Source: Roseibium algicola | GTDB taxonomy: Bacteria; Pseudomonadota; Alphaproteobacteria; Rhizobiales; Stappiaceae | Assembly (NCBI RefSeq): GCF_001999245.1 | Contig: NZ_CP019630.1 | Location: 1,798,001 to 1,862,000, forward strand | Reading direction: 5' to 3' | Length of the DNA stretch: 64,000 bases | Part shown: piece after piece, positions 42,653 through 51,270 of the stretch | How positions within the stretch are numbered: the first letter of the stretch is position 1 | Layout of the letters: the number at the start of each line of letters is the position of its first letter | Notes under the pieces: generated by a model | The model's database searches: none | What the model saw: only the letters and a program-made list of their open reading frames with translations | Told to the model about the DNA's origin: nothing | Translations under genes and position numbers: made by a program

Positions 42653-43339
42653 ATGCAATCACGGTTTGGCAGGCTGGCGGGCGCATGTGCGCTCATAGCG
42701 TCGTTTCTCGTGGCAGCTCCCATCCAGGCGCAGGAAGCCAAGGACAACTCGGCTAAACACGACCATTCGCACAAGCATTCACATGATCACTCGAGTGATG
42801 CCGAGCGGCAGATTTACAAGGGTTACTTCGAGGACAGCCAGATCCAGCCGCGTCAGCTCACCGATTGGCAAGGCGAATGGCAATCCGTCTATCCATACCT
42901 TCAGGATGGAACGCTCGATCCAGTCATGGCGCACAAGGCCGAACATGGCAGCAAGTCGGCTGAAGAGTACAAAGCCTACTACGAGACGGGCTATCGCACC
43001 GATGTCGAACGGATCGTGATCGGCGCGGACAGCGTGACCTTCCAGACCGAAGCCGGCGCCTTCGAAGGGCAGTACATTGCCGATGGCTTCGAGATCCTGA
43101 ACTACGAAAAAGGCAATCGCGGCGTCCGCTTCATTTTCAGGAAAACCGCAGGTGATGATAGTGCCCCGACCTTCATCCAGTTCAGCGATCACCGGATCGC
43201 ACCGTCGAAGTCCGATCACTATCATCTTTACTGGGGTGAAGACCGGCAGGAAATCCTCAAGGAACTGACCAACTGGCCGACCTATTATCCGGCGGCATTG
43301 AACGGAGACGAGATCGTCCATGAAATGACGGCTCACTGA
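42653..43339 (+). CDS. zinT: Periplasmic zinc-binding protein ZinT
   Basis: 228 residues. Signal peptide residues 1-26 (ending IQAQE), then a His/Asp-rich stretch HDHSHKHSHDHSSD (residues 36-49), then the lipocalin-like ZinT domain: GYFEDSQIQPRQLTDWQGEWQSVYPYL, GVRFIFRK, and FQFSDH-like and SDHYHLYWG segments with conserved zinc histidines. ZinT scavenges zinc in the periplasm and can pass it to ZnuA. AGAGGA precedes the ATG and a Zur-like operator lies 48 bases upstream, so induction by zinc shortage is expected. Stand-alone; znuABC is not in the window. Confidence 0.92.
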   Translation: MQSRFGRLAGACALIASFLVAAPIQAQEAKDNSAKHDHSHKHSHDHSSDAERQIYKGYFEDSQIQPRQLTDWQGEWQSVYPYLQDGTLDPVMAHKAEHGSKSAEEYKAYYETGYRTDVERIVIGADSVTFQTEAGAFEGQYIADGFEILNYEKGNRGVRFIFRKTAGDDSAPTFIQFSDHRIAPSKSDHYHLYWGEDRQEILKELTNWPTYYPAALNGDEIVHEMTAH

Positions 43340-43363
43340 GACTGCGCATGAGCTGAAATTGAC

Positions 43364-43405
43364 GATGGGCGCCGTCTGGTCACCAACATCGGCTCCGCGC
43401 CCATC
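43364..43405 (+). terminator. Possible terminator hairpin after zinT
   Basis: GATGGGCGC (43364-43372) pairs with GCGCCCATC (43397-43405) across a 24-base loop, 25 bases after zinT. No clear T-run. Confidence 0.4.
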
Positions 43406-43548
43406 GCTTCGTCCCGGTTTCGGGCGGCGTTTGCTGTCTGGCTGACAAAGTCATCCTCTGCCAACCAAAGCTTGAGCCACATCAACGCCTGTATTGCGGT
43501 CCGCGCCTAGGCTGCCTGACGTGATTTCCGGCAACATGGAGATGATGT

Positions 43549-43899
43549 ATGGCCGTTTCCGACTGGAACGAATTCGTTGCACAAACCGATGAACGCATGG
43601 CCGCCGTGCGCAAAGGCATTCCGGAGGTCGCAAAAGGCTTCGGATCCCTGGCGAAAGCCGCGACTGCTCCCGGCGCGCTCGACGCAAAAACCAAGGAACT
43701 GATCGCGCTGGCCATCGGCATTACCGCGCGCTGCGACGGCTGCCTTGCCTACCACGCTCGTGCCGCAGCACGCCTCGGCGCGAACAGGGACGAGATCCTC
43801 GAAGTGATCGGCGTCTCGGTCTATATGGGCGGAGGTCCGTCCATGATCTACGGCGCTGAAGCACTGGCGGCTTTTGACGGGCTGAAGGACGACGACTGA
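43549..43899 (+). CDS. Carboxymuconolactone decarboxylase / AhpD-like protein
   Basis: 116 residues, all-helical AhpD-fold. The CxxC-x3-H motif is complete (C62-DG-C65-LAY-H69), as in alkylhydroperoxidase-type members, so a thiol peroxidase or disulfide-reductase role is likely. GGAG lies eight bases before the ATG. Monocistronic between zinT and a convergent LysR gene. Confidence 0.9.
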   Translation: MAVSDWNEFVAQTDERMAAVRKGIPEVAKGFGSLAKAATAPGALDAKTKELIALAIGITARCDGCLAYHARAAARLGANRDEILEVIGVSVYMGGGPSMIYGAEALAAFDGLKDDD

Positions 43900-43932
43900 A
43901 CGATGCCTGTCCTGTGCGTTCAGGACATCCGT

Positions 43933-44784
43933 TCATCTCGTTTTCACTTCCCCTTCCAGGAGGGCTGTTGCAAGGGCTTCACAAGCTCTGGATTCAGCCC
44001 GTTTGCTGCGTACCAGGATGATGTCCAGCGGCTCCAGTGGCGGCAGACCTCGGTCCTGATCTACACGTTCCACTGTTGGGGGAACCGCCATCTGCACGAC
44101 GGCGGCAACGGCAAGGCCCGCCTCTACAAGCGTGACCAGCGCTGAATGGCTGAAACTGGAATAGGCGGAGCGGTATCGCAGGCCGCTGCGGCCCAGCGCC
44201 GCCAGGGTCACTGTCCGAGCCTGGCTGCCAGGCTCGTAAAGGGCTACGGGGAGCGGGTCTCGCTCCAGCGCCTGACCATCGCGAGAGCTGATCCAGACCA
44301 TCGGCTCCCGGCGGATCAGACGCCCTTCCGTGCCGCCCGTACGCGTAACGATCGCCAGGTCGATCTTGCCGTCATCGACCTGCGGCAGCAGTGCCGTCGA
44401 CTGGGCACAGACGACATTCAGCTCCACACGTGGAAACAGACTTGCGAACCGTCGCAAAACATCCGGCAGCATGGCGGCAATGTAATCGTCCGGCGCACCG
44501 ATGGTGACCGTGCCTTCCATATCGGGCCTGCGAAAGGCTTCCACCGCCTCATCATGCAGGCGCAGGATCCGTCTGGCGTAACCTTCCAGCTCCTCTCCAG
44601 CGCGCGTGAGCGCGAGGTTGCGTGTATCGCGCACAAACAACGGCTTGCCGATGCGGTCTTCCAGCCGCTGGATCTGCATGGACACGGTCGCAGGTGACTT
44701 GTGCACGCGCGTTGCCGCGCGAGAGAAGCTCATCGCGTCGACACAGGCGAGAAAGGTTCGCAGAAGAGCGTGATCGAGCTGCAT
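43933..44784 (-). CDS. LysR family transcriptional regulator
   Basis: 283 residues. Winged helix at residues 5-65 (LLRTFLACVDAMSFSRAATRVHKSPATVSMQIQRLEDRIG) and a LysR effector domain. It is divergent from the EamA transporter gene (147 bases between starts), which it probably regulates. The effector is unknown. Confidence 0.92.
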   Translation of the reverse strand: MQLDHALLRTFLACVDAMSFSRAATRVHKSPATVSMQIQRLEDRIGKPLFVRDTRNLALTRAGEELEGYARRILRLHDEAVEAFRRPDMEGTVTIGAPDDYIAAMLPDVLRRFASLFPRVELNVVCAQSTALLPQVDDGKIDLAIVTRTGGTEGRLIRREPMVWISSRDGQALERDPLPVALYEPGSQARTVTLAALGRSGLRYRSAYSSFSHSALVTLVEAGLAVAAVVQMAVPPTVERVDQDRGLPPLEPLDIILVRSKRAESRACEALATALLEGEVKTR

Positions 44785-44931
44785 TATTCTTCAACTTTTT
44801 CAACAAGTATCTTCAGATTATATCGTTTGACCAAACAATGAAAGAGGCCTCAATTTACAGTCCAGCGGCGGAAATGCGTCGATGTTGTATCAGTTTGCGG
44901 TGTGCAATCGCCGCCAGTCAGGACACGTCCC

Positions 44932-45852
44932 ATGACCAGACAGACGGAAGGCATGATCGGCCTTATCGCGGCGCAGACCCTGCTTGGTACAATCGGACTA
45001 TGTGTTCTGGAAAGCGGTGCGGACCCCGTTACCGTCGCCTTCTATCGATGCGCGATCGGAGGCCTGGCCCTGGCTCTCTACTGCTGGTATCGGGGTGATC
45101 TTGCCCGGCTTGCCAGACTATCGCCGCGCATCCTGGCCATGGCTGTTGTGAGCGGCGTTCTGATGGCAGGCAATTGGGTGTTGTTCTTCGAAGGTATTCA
45201 GAGAACCGGCATTGCCGTTGCCACCATCACGTTCCACATCCAGCCGTTTCTCGTGGTGGTTCTGGGCGCCTTCGTCTTTCGGGAAAGGCTACAGGCGGTC
45301 ACCCTCCTGTGGATCGGTCTCGCGCTGGTCGGCCTTGCACTCGCCACCGGGCTGAGCGGAATGGAACTGACGGCAGACCGGTCCTATCTCCTTGGCCTCG
45401 CCGCGACACTGGCGGCCGCATTTCTTTATGCCGGCGTGACGATCATCGCCAAGGGACTGACAGGAATTTCCGCTCCACAACTTGCCACCGTTCAGTTTGC
45501 CACCGGCACCTTGATGCTGGCAGCCTTCAGCCCGGCCGGTCCACTGACCCTATCGGCAGACCAATGGGGATGGCTGGCGATCATCGGCCTCGTTCATACA
45601 GGCGGTGTTTATGTCGTGCTCTACAAGGCCTTGCCGAAACTGACGACGCCAGTCATTGCCGTGCTGCTGTTCCTTTATCCGGCCAGTGCGGTTCTGGTGG
45701 ATGCTCTTGCCTACGGCCATCTGATCAGCGCACTGCAACTTGCTGGCCTGGGGCTCATCATCCTGTCCAGCCTTGCGGTTACGCTGCGGTGGGGCGTCCG
45801 GAGACTGACCACAGCCGCCGATGCACAGCTTGTACCGCCCGCCTCCCGCTAG
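44932..45852 (+). CDS. EamA/DMT family transporter
   Basis: 306 residues, ten membrane helices in two EamA repeats (first near residues 5-135, second near 150-285). ESGADPVTVAFYRCAIGGLALALY and TPVIAVLLFLYPASAVLVDALAYG are typical of RhaT/EamA exporters of amino acids or metabolites. ATG 44932 is used; a longer frame starts at 44902. Divergent from a LysR regulator. Confidence 0.88.
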   Translation: MTRQTEGMIGLIAAQTLLGTIGLCVLESGADPVTVAFYRCAIGGLALALYCWYRGDLARLARLSPRILAMAVVSGVLMAGNWVLFFEGIQRTGIAVATITFHIQPFLVVVLGAFVFRERLQAVTLLWIGLALVGLALATGLSGMELTADRSYLLGLAATLAAAFLYAGVTIIAKGLTGISAPQLATVQFATGTLMLAAFSPAGPLTLSADQWGWLAIIGLVHTGGVYVVLYKALPKLTTPVIAVLLFLYPASAVLVDALAYGHLISALQLAGLGLIILSSLAVTLRWGVRRLTTAADAQLVPPASR

Positions 45853-45871
45853 CGCTCGCGCATCTGTCCCG

Positions 45872-46702
45872 TCACGGCTCGTATTTCACATAGGCAAAGC
45901 GCCTGCTGTCCGGGGCCCAGGAGGGAACATTGAGCGTTCCCTGGCCGCCGAAGAGTGACCGCAGGATACGCGGAGTACCACCGTCGACAGACATCAGGCG
46001 AAGCTCGACCGGCCGATTGGCCGGGTGTCCCGTCGTGCCAGCCTCATAGGCAAGATAGGCAACAAACCTGCCGTCGGGCGAAGGATGCGGAAACCAGTTG
46101 ACCCGCTCGTCGCTTGTCATCTGCTGCAAGTCGCTGCCGTCCAGCCTGATGCGCCAGAGCTGAACAGATCCCGATCTTTCACCGTTGAACCAGATCCACT
46201 TGCCGTCAGGCGTATAGTCCGGTCCGTCGCAATGGTCGAAGTCACGGGTGACCTGTTTTTCCGCGCCACCGTTCTGGCCAATCGTGAACACCTGGAAGGT
46301 GTCGCCGGTTTCCGGCCTTTTGCCGACGTAGGCAAGTGTCTCTCCGTCCGGTGACCAGCCGTGCCAGTAGGATGGTGTCTGCGAAGTAATCCGCCGTGGC
46401 ACGCCGCCTGTTACCGGTAACGTGTAGATGCAGCTTTCCCCTGTCTCTGTCCCGTCGCTGACCGCCAGCATCGTTCCATCCGGTGACAGGCCGTGGTCAT
46501 TGTTGAGGGCTTTGGCAAAGCCTGTGTCGATCTCGATCAACGCCGGATTGTCGAGCGGGAAGCGGTAGAGCCGGCCACCACCGTTGACAATCAGTGCGGC
46601 CCCGTCAGGCGTCCAGTTGGGCGCTTCCAGATGGCGGTCCGTTTCGTACAAAACGGTTTCCGTCCCGGTTTCAATATCGATCGTTGCAAGAATGCTTTTC
46701 AT
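45872..46702 (-). CDS. TolB/PD40-type beta-propeller protein
   Basis: 276 residues with repeated PD40/WD40-like strands: NWTPDGAALIVNGGGRLYR, GLSPDGTMLAVSDGT, GWSPDGETLAYVGKR, DYTPDGKWIWFNG, HPSPDGRFVAYLAYE, SWAPDSRRFAYVKYEP. This gives a propeller of about six blades. No signal peptide remains when the ATG at 46702 is used (GGAG six bases upstream); the 66-codon longer frame is rejected. It lies 148 bases downstream of the LacI gene in the same direction and may belong to the ABC/GDPD operon. The role is unknown; it could bind a sugar or polyol derivative. Confidence 0.8.
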   Translation of the reverse strand: MKSILATIDIETGTETVLYETDRHLEAPNWTPDGAALIVNGGGRLYRFPLDNPALIEIDTGFAKALNNDHGLSPDGTMLAVSDGTETGESCIYTLPVTGGVPRRITSQTPSYWHGWSPDGETLAYVGKRPETGDTFQVFTIGQNGGAEKQVTRDFDHCDGPDYTPDGKWIWFNGERSGSVQLWRIRLDGSDLQQMTSDERVNWFPHPSPDGRFVAYLAYEAGTTGHPANRPVELRLMSVDGGTPRILRSLFGGQGTLNVPSWAPDSRRFAYVKYEP

Positions 46703-46850
46703 CATCTGCTCCAGATTTCTCCGGAGCTTGGCACGGGATAGCCCTTCGGAGAAAGGCCGGATATGGTGCCCAACAGCTGACCCGCGCTGCTGATCCAACA
46801 TGCTGTTAGGCAGCAGCAGTTCGATTGGTACCCCTGAACAAGCACCTCGC

Positions 46851-47879
46851 TCAATCGCCAGCTGGCCCCCGGGAGGTTGCCCGCTGAACAAGATGTACAT
46901 CGCATACCCTGACCTGCTGCGGCAGATCCGGGTTTTCCAGACGTTGCATCAGCAGATCGAGCGTCGCTTCACACAGGTCATGACGGCTCTGGGAGAAAGT
47001 GGTCAGGTCGTAAGCCTTCCACGCGGCTTGGGGAATGTCGTCGTAGCCGACCACCTGAATGTCCTGCGGCACGCGCAGCCCGTGGATATGGCGCAGGCCG
47101 TCAAGTACCCCCAGCGCCAGGTAGTCAGCTGTACAAAAGACGCCGTCGACCTCGCTGCGCACCCGGTGAACGAATTCCGCGGCCGCCAGTCCGCCGTCAT
47201 AGGTCTGTGCGCCCCAGGCGATCCGTATCACCGGCACACCACCGTCATTGGCCGCCTGTTCGAATGCGAGCGCGCGGCCGTTGATGGAGAAGGACGAGCG
47301 TTCCGGCGTGACGACCGCCAGCTTTCGACAACCGCTTGCGATCAGGTGTTCATACGCTTTCCGGCCACCGTCCTCGAAGGCGGTCACGACCCGGTCGACC
47401 GGTGCTCCCGGGTCACGCTTGTTGACCACCACCAGAGGCACACCGTTTTCAAGACATTCGATGCAGATCTCTTCCGGTGGGGTATCGGACGTGACGATGA
47501 CCCCGGCGACACTGTATTGCAGCAGGGACCCGATCAGGTCGGCTACATCCGTTGATTTTTCTCCCCGCAGCAGGATCGGCCTGAACCCGCATTCCAGCAG
47601 CCCCTTGGACAGAAGGTCTATCTGCTCCGAGCGGAACGGATTGTCGAGATCGGCGGCGACGACGCCCACCAGGTCGGACTTCTGCTTGTGCAGCGAACGG
47701 GCCAGCACGTTGACCCGATAACCGAGTTCACGCGCGGCTGCGATCACCTTGTCCCGGGTTTCCTTGGAGACGCTGGCACCGTCGGTGAAGGTTCTGGAAA
47801 CAGCCGACCGTGACACGCCCGCCAGGCGAGCGACGTCGAAGGAATTGACTGTTTTCTTGTGACCAGGAGCGTCAGGCAT
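46851..47879 (-). CDS. LacI family transcriptional regulator
   Basis: 342 residues. N-terminal LacI HTH (VNSFDVARLAGVSRSAVSRTFTDGASVSKETRDKVIAAARELGYRVN) and a periplasmic-binding-protein-like ligand domain. It is encoded 11 bases after the GDPD gene, so it is part of the transporter operon. The perfect palindrome TTTGCACACGTGTGCAAA upstream of the binding-protein gene is its most likely operator. The ligand is probably a transported polyol or phosphodiester product. Confidence 0.92.
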   Translation of the reverse strand: MPDAPGHKKTVNSFDVARLAGVSRSAVSRTFTDGASVSKETRDKVIAAARELGYRVNVLARSLHKQKSDLVGVVAADLDNPFRSEQIDLLSKGLLECGFRPILLRGEKSTDVADLIGSLLQYSVAGVIVTSDTPPEEICIECLENGVPLVVVNKRDPGAPVDRVVTAFEDGGRKAYEHLIASGCRKLAVVTPERSSFSINGRALAFEQAANDGGVPVIRIAWGAQTYDGGLAAAEFVHRVRSEVDGVFCTADYLALGVLDGLRHIHGLRVPQDIQVVGYDDIPQAAWKAYDLTTFSQSRHDLCEATLDLLMQRLENPDLPQQVRVCDVHLVQRATSRGPAGD

Positions 47880-47890
47880 GTTTCTTCCGT

Positions 47891-49372
47891 TTATATGCTT
47901 TTACCGAGCATCCGGGCGACGAGAAAGGGCTCATTCACGTTGAAGAGATCCGGCTTCAAGGCCAGCAGGCGTTTGATCTCGGAAGGGTCGTTGCCCATGT
48001 AGGCGATCATCGCCTTGCGCCCGGCCGCCCTCACCGCCTCAAAGGCTGCCGGACCGGCATTCGTCGCATTGAATTCGACTATCCCGGAACGGAAGGTGGA
48101 GAGACACGTGTCGAGGGATTCGAAATCCTCCGCCCGGACCATCAGTTTCGCTTGCGGAAAGGCATCGTGAATGGCTCGCAGTCTCCCGACATCATGAGCC
48201 CAGAAGAACACGTCTTCGGCCGCCATCATTCGCAGTACCTTGGACACCGTATGGTGCGGATCCGCCAGTTTCAGCTCGACATAGAGCTTGCCGCCCATTC
48301 GCAGTGCCGTTTCCAGAACCGCACACAGGGGCGGGATGCTTTCTCCTTCGAAAAACGGATCGAACTTGCGGCCGGCATCCAGCAATGCCAACTCCGCACC
48401 CGTCTTTTCCGCGATTGCACCACTGCCACTGGTGGTTCGGTCCAGCGTGGCGTCATGATGGACGACAAGCTGCCCGTCCGCCGTTTCCTGGACATCGATC
48501 TCGACATAGTCGAAACCTGCTGCCCAGGCAGCCTTTGCCGAAGCCAGAGTGTTTTCCGGAGCCACCTTGCAGGCCCCCCGATGGCAGACGATTTCCGGGC
48601 TTGTGACAGCCGAGCGGGCGAACCTTGCGACCATTTCCGGCTGATCCGAACAGATACCGAGGATCGGCATCTTCACCAGAGCTTCGACCACATCGACACG
48701 CTCTTCATGCCAGGTCACCACCGGCAGGCCGCGCTCTCTTGCCCTGGCGAAGAACGCTTCATCCAGCAAACGGTCCGGCCGTTGCCCCGCGCGCTCCCAG
48801 CAGGGATGGACGATTTCGGCGCCGCACTGATCGGCAATCGGAAAAGGATCCTTGCCCACCCCGACCAGAATGGACACGGGATAGGGACAGCCGCCGGCGA
48901 TCAGTTCGGATGCATAGTCAGGTGTGTTTGCGCCAACGATCACCCGCTCGATCCGGTGATCCAGAAGCTCCGCGATGGCCAGCGAGGCCGCCTCGCCTTC
49001 CTTGGCATCCAGATAGATACCCGCGCCGAGACGGGCTGCAAGCCCGGCAATCTGCGAGAACAGGGGGGCTTCACGGCCAGCCTCGGCGGTCAGAGCCTGC
49101 AGCCGGGCGGCGGTCACGTCGGCAACCTTGTGGTCAAGTCCGCAGATTGCCTTGAGGTCTTCATCGTGAAAGGCAACCGGGACCCTGTCCACGGTCAGCC
49201 GAACATCGACCTCCCACATGTCCGCCCCAAGCTCATGGGCGATTTCATATGCCCGCAACGTGTTGTCGAAGGCGTAGGCACTGGCACCACGGTGGGCGAT
49301 GGAAAGCGGAACGGATCTCGGTTCGCCGAGCCAGGCGCGGCCCGGCTTGAAAGCTTGCAATGCTGTTTCCAT
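47891..49372 (-). CDS. Tandem-domain glycerophosphodiester phosphodiesterase
   Basis: 493 residues holding two GDPD TIM barrels. The first starts IAHRGASAYAFDNTLRAYEIA (H27-R28, with WEVDV and FHDE); the second, near residue 260, starts VCHRGACKVAPENTLASA with YVEIDV and VHHDATLDRTT. Both keep the two-histidine/Glu-Asp metal site, with D in place of E in the first DNT. GDPD enzymes cleave glycerophosphodiesters to glycerol-3-phosphate and an alcohol. No signal peptide, so the substrate would be imported first. The start overlaps the ABC ATPase stop (ATGA). Fused double GDPD proteins are unusual. Confidence 0.9.
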   Translation of the reverse strand: METALQAFKPGRAWLGEPRSVPLSIAHRGASAYAFDNTLRAYEIAHELGADMWEVDVRLTVDRVPVAFHDEDLKAICGLDHKVADVTAARLQALTAEAGREAPLFSQIAGLAARLGAGIYLDAKEGEAASLAIAELLDHRIERVIVGANTPDYASELIAGGCPYPVSILVGVGKDPFPIADQCGAEIVHPCWERAGQRPDRLLDEAFFARARERGLPVVTWHEERVDVVEALVKMPILGICSDQPEMVARFARSAVTSPEIVCHRGACKVAPENTLASAKAAWAAGFDYVEIDVQETADGQLVVHHDATLDRTTSGSGAIAEKTGAELALLDAGRKFDPFFEGESIPPLCAVLETALRMGGKLYVELKLADPHHTVSKVLRMMAAEDVFFWAHDVGRLRAIHDAFPQAKLMVRAEDFESLDTCLSTFRSGIVEFNATNAGPAAFEAVRAAGRKAMIAYMGNDPSEIKRLLALKPDLFNVNEPFLVARMLGKSI

Positions 49373-50430
49373 CAGAGCCTGCCGCCGTCCGGACCAAAGG
49401 CAAGAATGCGGTCTTCCGCAATGCCCCAGGTGACCTCGTCACCCAGCTTGTAATTGCCGCCATGTGGCTGGATCGACCGCAGCACGGCACCGTTTTCCAG
49501 GGTAACGTCGTAAAGCTCTTCCCGGCCCTGGATCTCGACGAAGCTGACCTTGCCGGTCACCTTCAGCGGGTGGTCCGGCTGAAAGAACTCCGGACGAATG
49601 CCGAGACGCATCGGCGCGCCGTGACCGGGCGCCGCAATACCGGACGGGATCGGCAGTTTGACCTTCGAGTTTGCCAGGCGGAAACCACCCTCTTCCGTTG
49701 CCCCGTCCAGAAACGCGATCGGCGGATTGCCGAGGAAGCCTGCGACGAAGTCCGACGAGGGGTTGTCATACATTTCCGAAGGGCTGGACAGTTGAACGAT
49801 CTCGCCCTTCTTCATGATCGCGATCCGGTCGCACATGGACATGGCTTCGACCTGATCGTGTGTGACAAGTACCGCGGTAATGCCGGTTTCCTGCTGAATA
49901 CGCCGGATCTCCGAGCGCATTTCCAGACGCAGTTTCGCATCGAGGTTTGCCAGAGGCTCGTCGAGCAACAGAATGTCGGGCTCACGAACCAGTGCCCGTG
50001 CCAGGGCCACGCGCTGCTGCTGACCACCGGACAGCTGCACGGGGCGGCGCGCCATCAACTCTCCGATCTGGACGAGACTGGCGATCTCCTGGACCTTGCG
50101 GTCAATATCGGCCTTGTTCTCCCGGCGCACCTTCAGCGGAAACGCGATATTCTCGTGGACGGTCATGTGCGGGTAGAGCGCATAGTTCTGGAATACGACG
50201 CCGACGTTGCGTTGCTGCGAGGGAACGGTCGTGACGTCCCTTTCGCCAAACAGAAGACGGCCACCGTCCATGCGGTGAATGCCGCACACGGCAAACAGCG
50301 TCGTGGATTTGCCGCAGCCGGAAGGCCCGAGCAGGGCCAGCATCTCGCCGCTGTCGATCGTCAGGGACATGTTGTCGATGACGGTGGTCTCACCAAATTT
50401 CTTGGTGAAGTTTTCAAGTGCGATACGCAT
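49372..50430 (-). CDS. ABC transporter ATP-binding protein (MalK/UgpC class)
   Basis: 352 residues. Walker [11 protein letters not shown]-loop [11 protein letters not shown], signature LSGGQQQR, Walker B ILLLDEP and H-loop VLVTHDQ are all present. The C-terminal OB domain (residues about 240-350) is typical of sugar/polyol importers of the CUT1 type. ATG 50430 overlaps the upstream permease stop; the 95-codon longer frame is rejected. It energises the importer encoded by the next three genes upstream and could be an InoK-like protein. Confidence 0.92.
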   Translation of the reverse strand: MRIALENFTKKFGETTVIDNMSLTIDSGEMLALLGPSGCGKSTTLFAVCGIHRMDGGRLLFGERDVTTVPSQQRNVGVVFQNYALYPHMTVHENIAFPLKVRRENKADIDRKVQEIASLVQIGELMARRPVQLSGGQQQRVALARALVREPDILLLDEPLANLDAKLRLEMRSEIRRIQQETGITAVLVTHDQVEAMSMCDRIAIMKKGEIVQLSSPSEMYDNPSSDFVAGFLGNPPIAFLDGATEEGGFRLANSKVKLPIPSGIAAPGHGAPMRLGIRPEFFQPDHPLKVTGKVSFVEIQGREELYDVTLENGAVLRSIQPHGGNYKLGDEVTWGIAEDRILAFGPDGGRL

Positions 50431-51257
50431 CAGCCTTTCGTGCCTCCGCCGTAGATGTTCATGAGTTTGCGGTTGAAAACCACGTAGATGAAAATGACCG
50501 GAAGGGCGTAGAACAGCCCGATGGACTTGAAGAGGTTGAAGTCCGGCTTGCGGTCGTCCGCGATGATGTTCTGGAGATAGGTTGCCAGCACCTGCGACGC
50601 GCCACTGGGCGCCAGAACCTGCGGCAGGATGAATTCCTTCCAGGCTTCCAGGAAGGAGAACAGCGCCAGAGCAGCGATGCCGGGCTGCACCTGAGGCAGA
50701 ACCAGTTTCCACCACACGGTGAAGCGGCTGGCGCCGTCGGTGATGCCCGCCATTTCGATTTCCCAGGGCACGGTGTCGTAAAAGCCCTTCATGATCCAGA
50801 TGCCGAGCGGCAGCTCCAGAGCCGTCTTGACCAGGATCACGCCGATCAGCGTGTTGTAGAGGCCGCTCATCTGCAGCATCAGGAAGATGGCGATGATCAG
50901 GGTCACCGTCGGGAAGGCGTGCAGGGTCAGGACGCCGCCAAGGAAGAACTTGCGGAACGGCATGTTCAATCGGGACAGAGCGTAGCCTGCCGTCAGCGAC
51001 ACCATCACCACGATCAGGCTGGTGGAACCGGCAAACAGGAAGGTGTTGGCCGTGACCGGCCAGATGCTTGCCCGACCGGTTTCAGGCGTTTCGAACAGGA
51101 ATTTCCAGTGTTCGAGGGTGAAGCTGTCCGGCAGGAGGGAACCTGCCGTGGTGTCGGTGAATGTGTCCACCACCAGGTAGAAATACATTAGCACCAGTGG
51201 CAGCGACAGGATGCTGAGCAGCACCAGGACAGGCCAGACGCGGAAGTTGGGTCTCAT
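50430..51257 (-). CDS. ABC transporter permease (MalG class)
   Basis: 275 residues, six membrane helices, with the EAA loop near residues 180-195 (VPWEIEMAGITDGASRFTVWWKLVLP, an EMAGITDGA variant). Component of a CUT1-type importer. It follows the MalF-class permease by 13 bases and overlaps the ATPase by four bases. Confidence 0.92.
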   Translation of the reverse strand: MRPNFRVWPVLVLLSILSLPLVLMYFYLVVDTFTDTTAGSLLPDSFTLEHWKFLFETPETGRASIWPVTANTFLFAGSTSLIVVMVSLTAGYALSRLNMPFRKFFLGGVLTLHAFPTVTLIIAIFLMLQMSGLYNTLIGVILVKTALELPLGIWIMKGFYDTVPWEIEMAGITDGASRFTVWWKLVLPQVQPGIAALALFSFLEAWKEFILPQVLAPSGASQVLATYLQNIIADDRKPDFNLFKSIGLFYALPVIFIYVVFNRKLMNIYGGGTKG

Positions 51258-51270
51258 GTCCGTCTCTCCC

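Noticed and set aside
44825..44836. GTTTGACCAAAC as a LysR operator
   Set aside because: Short 5-base arms and no T-N11-A match; too weak to list.
48152..49453. 433-codon plus-strand frame opposite the GDPD gene
   Set aside because: Antisense shadow; the GDPD catalytic motifs are clear on the minus strand.
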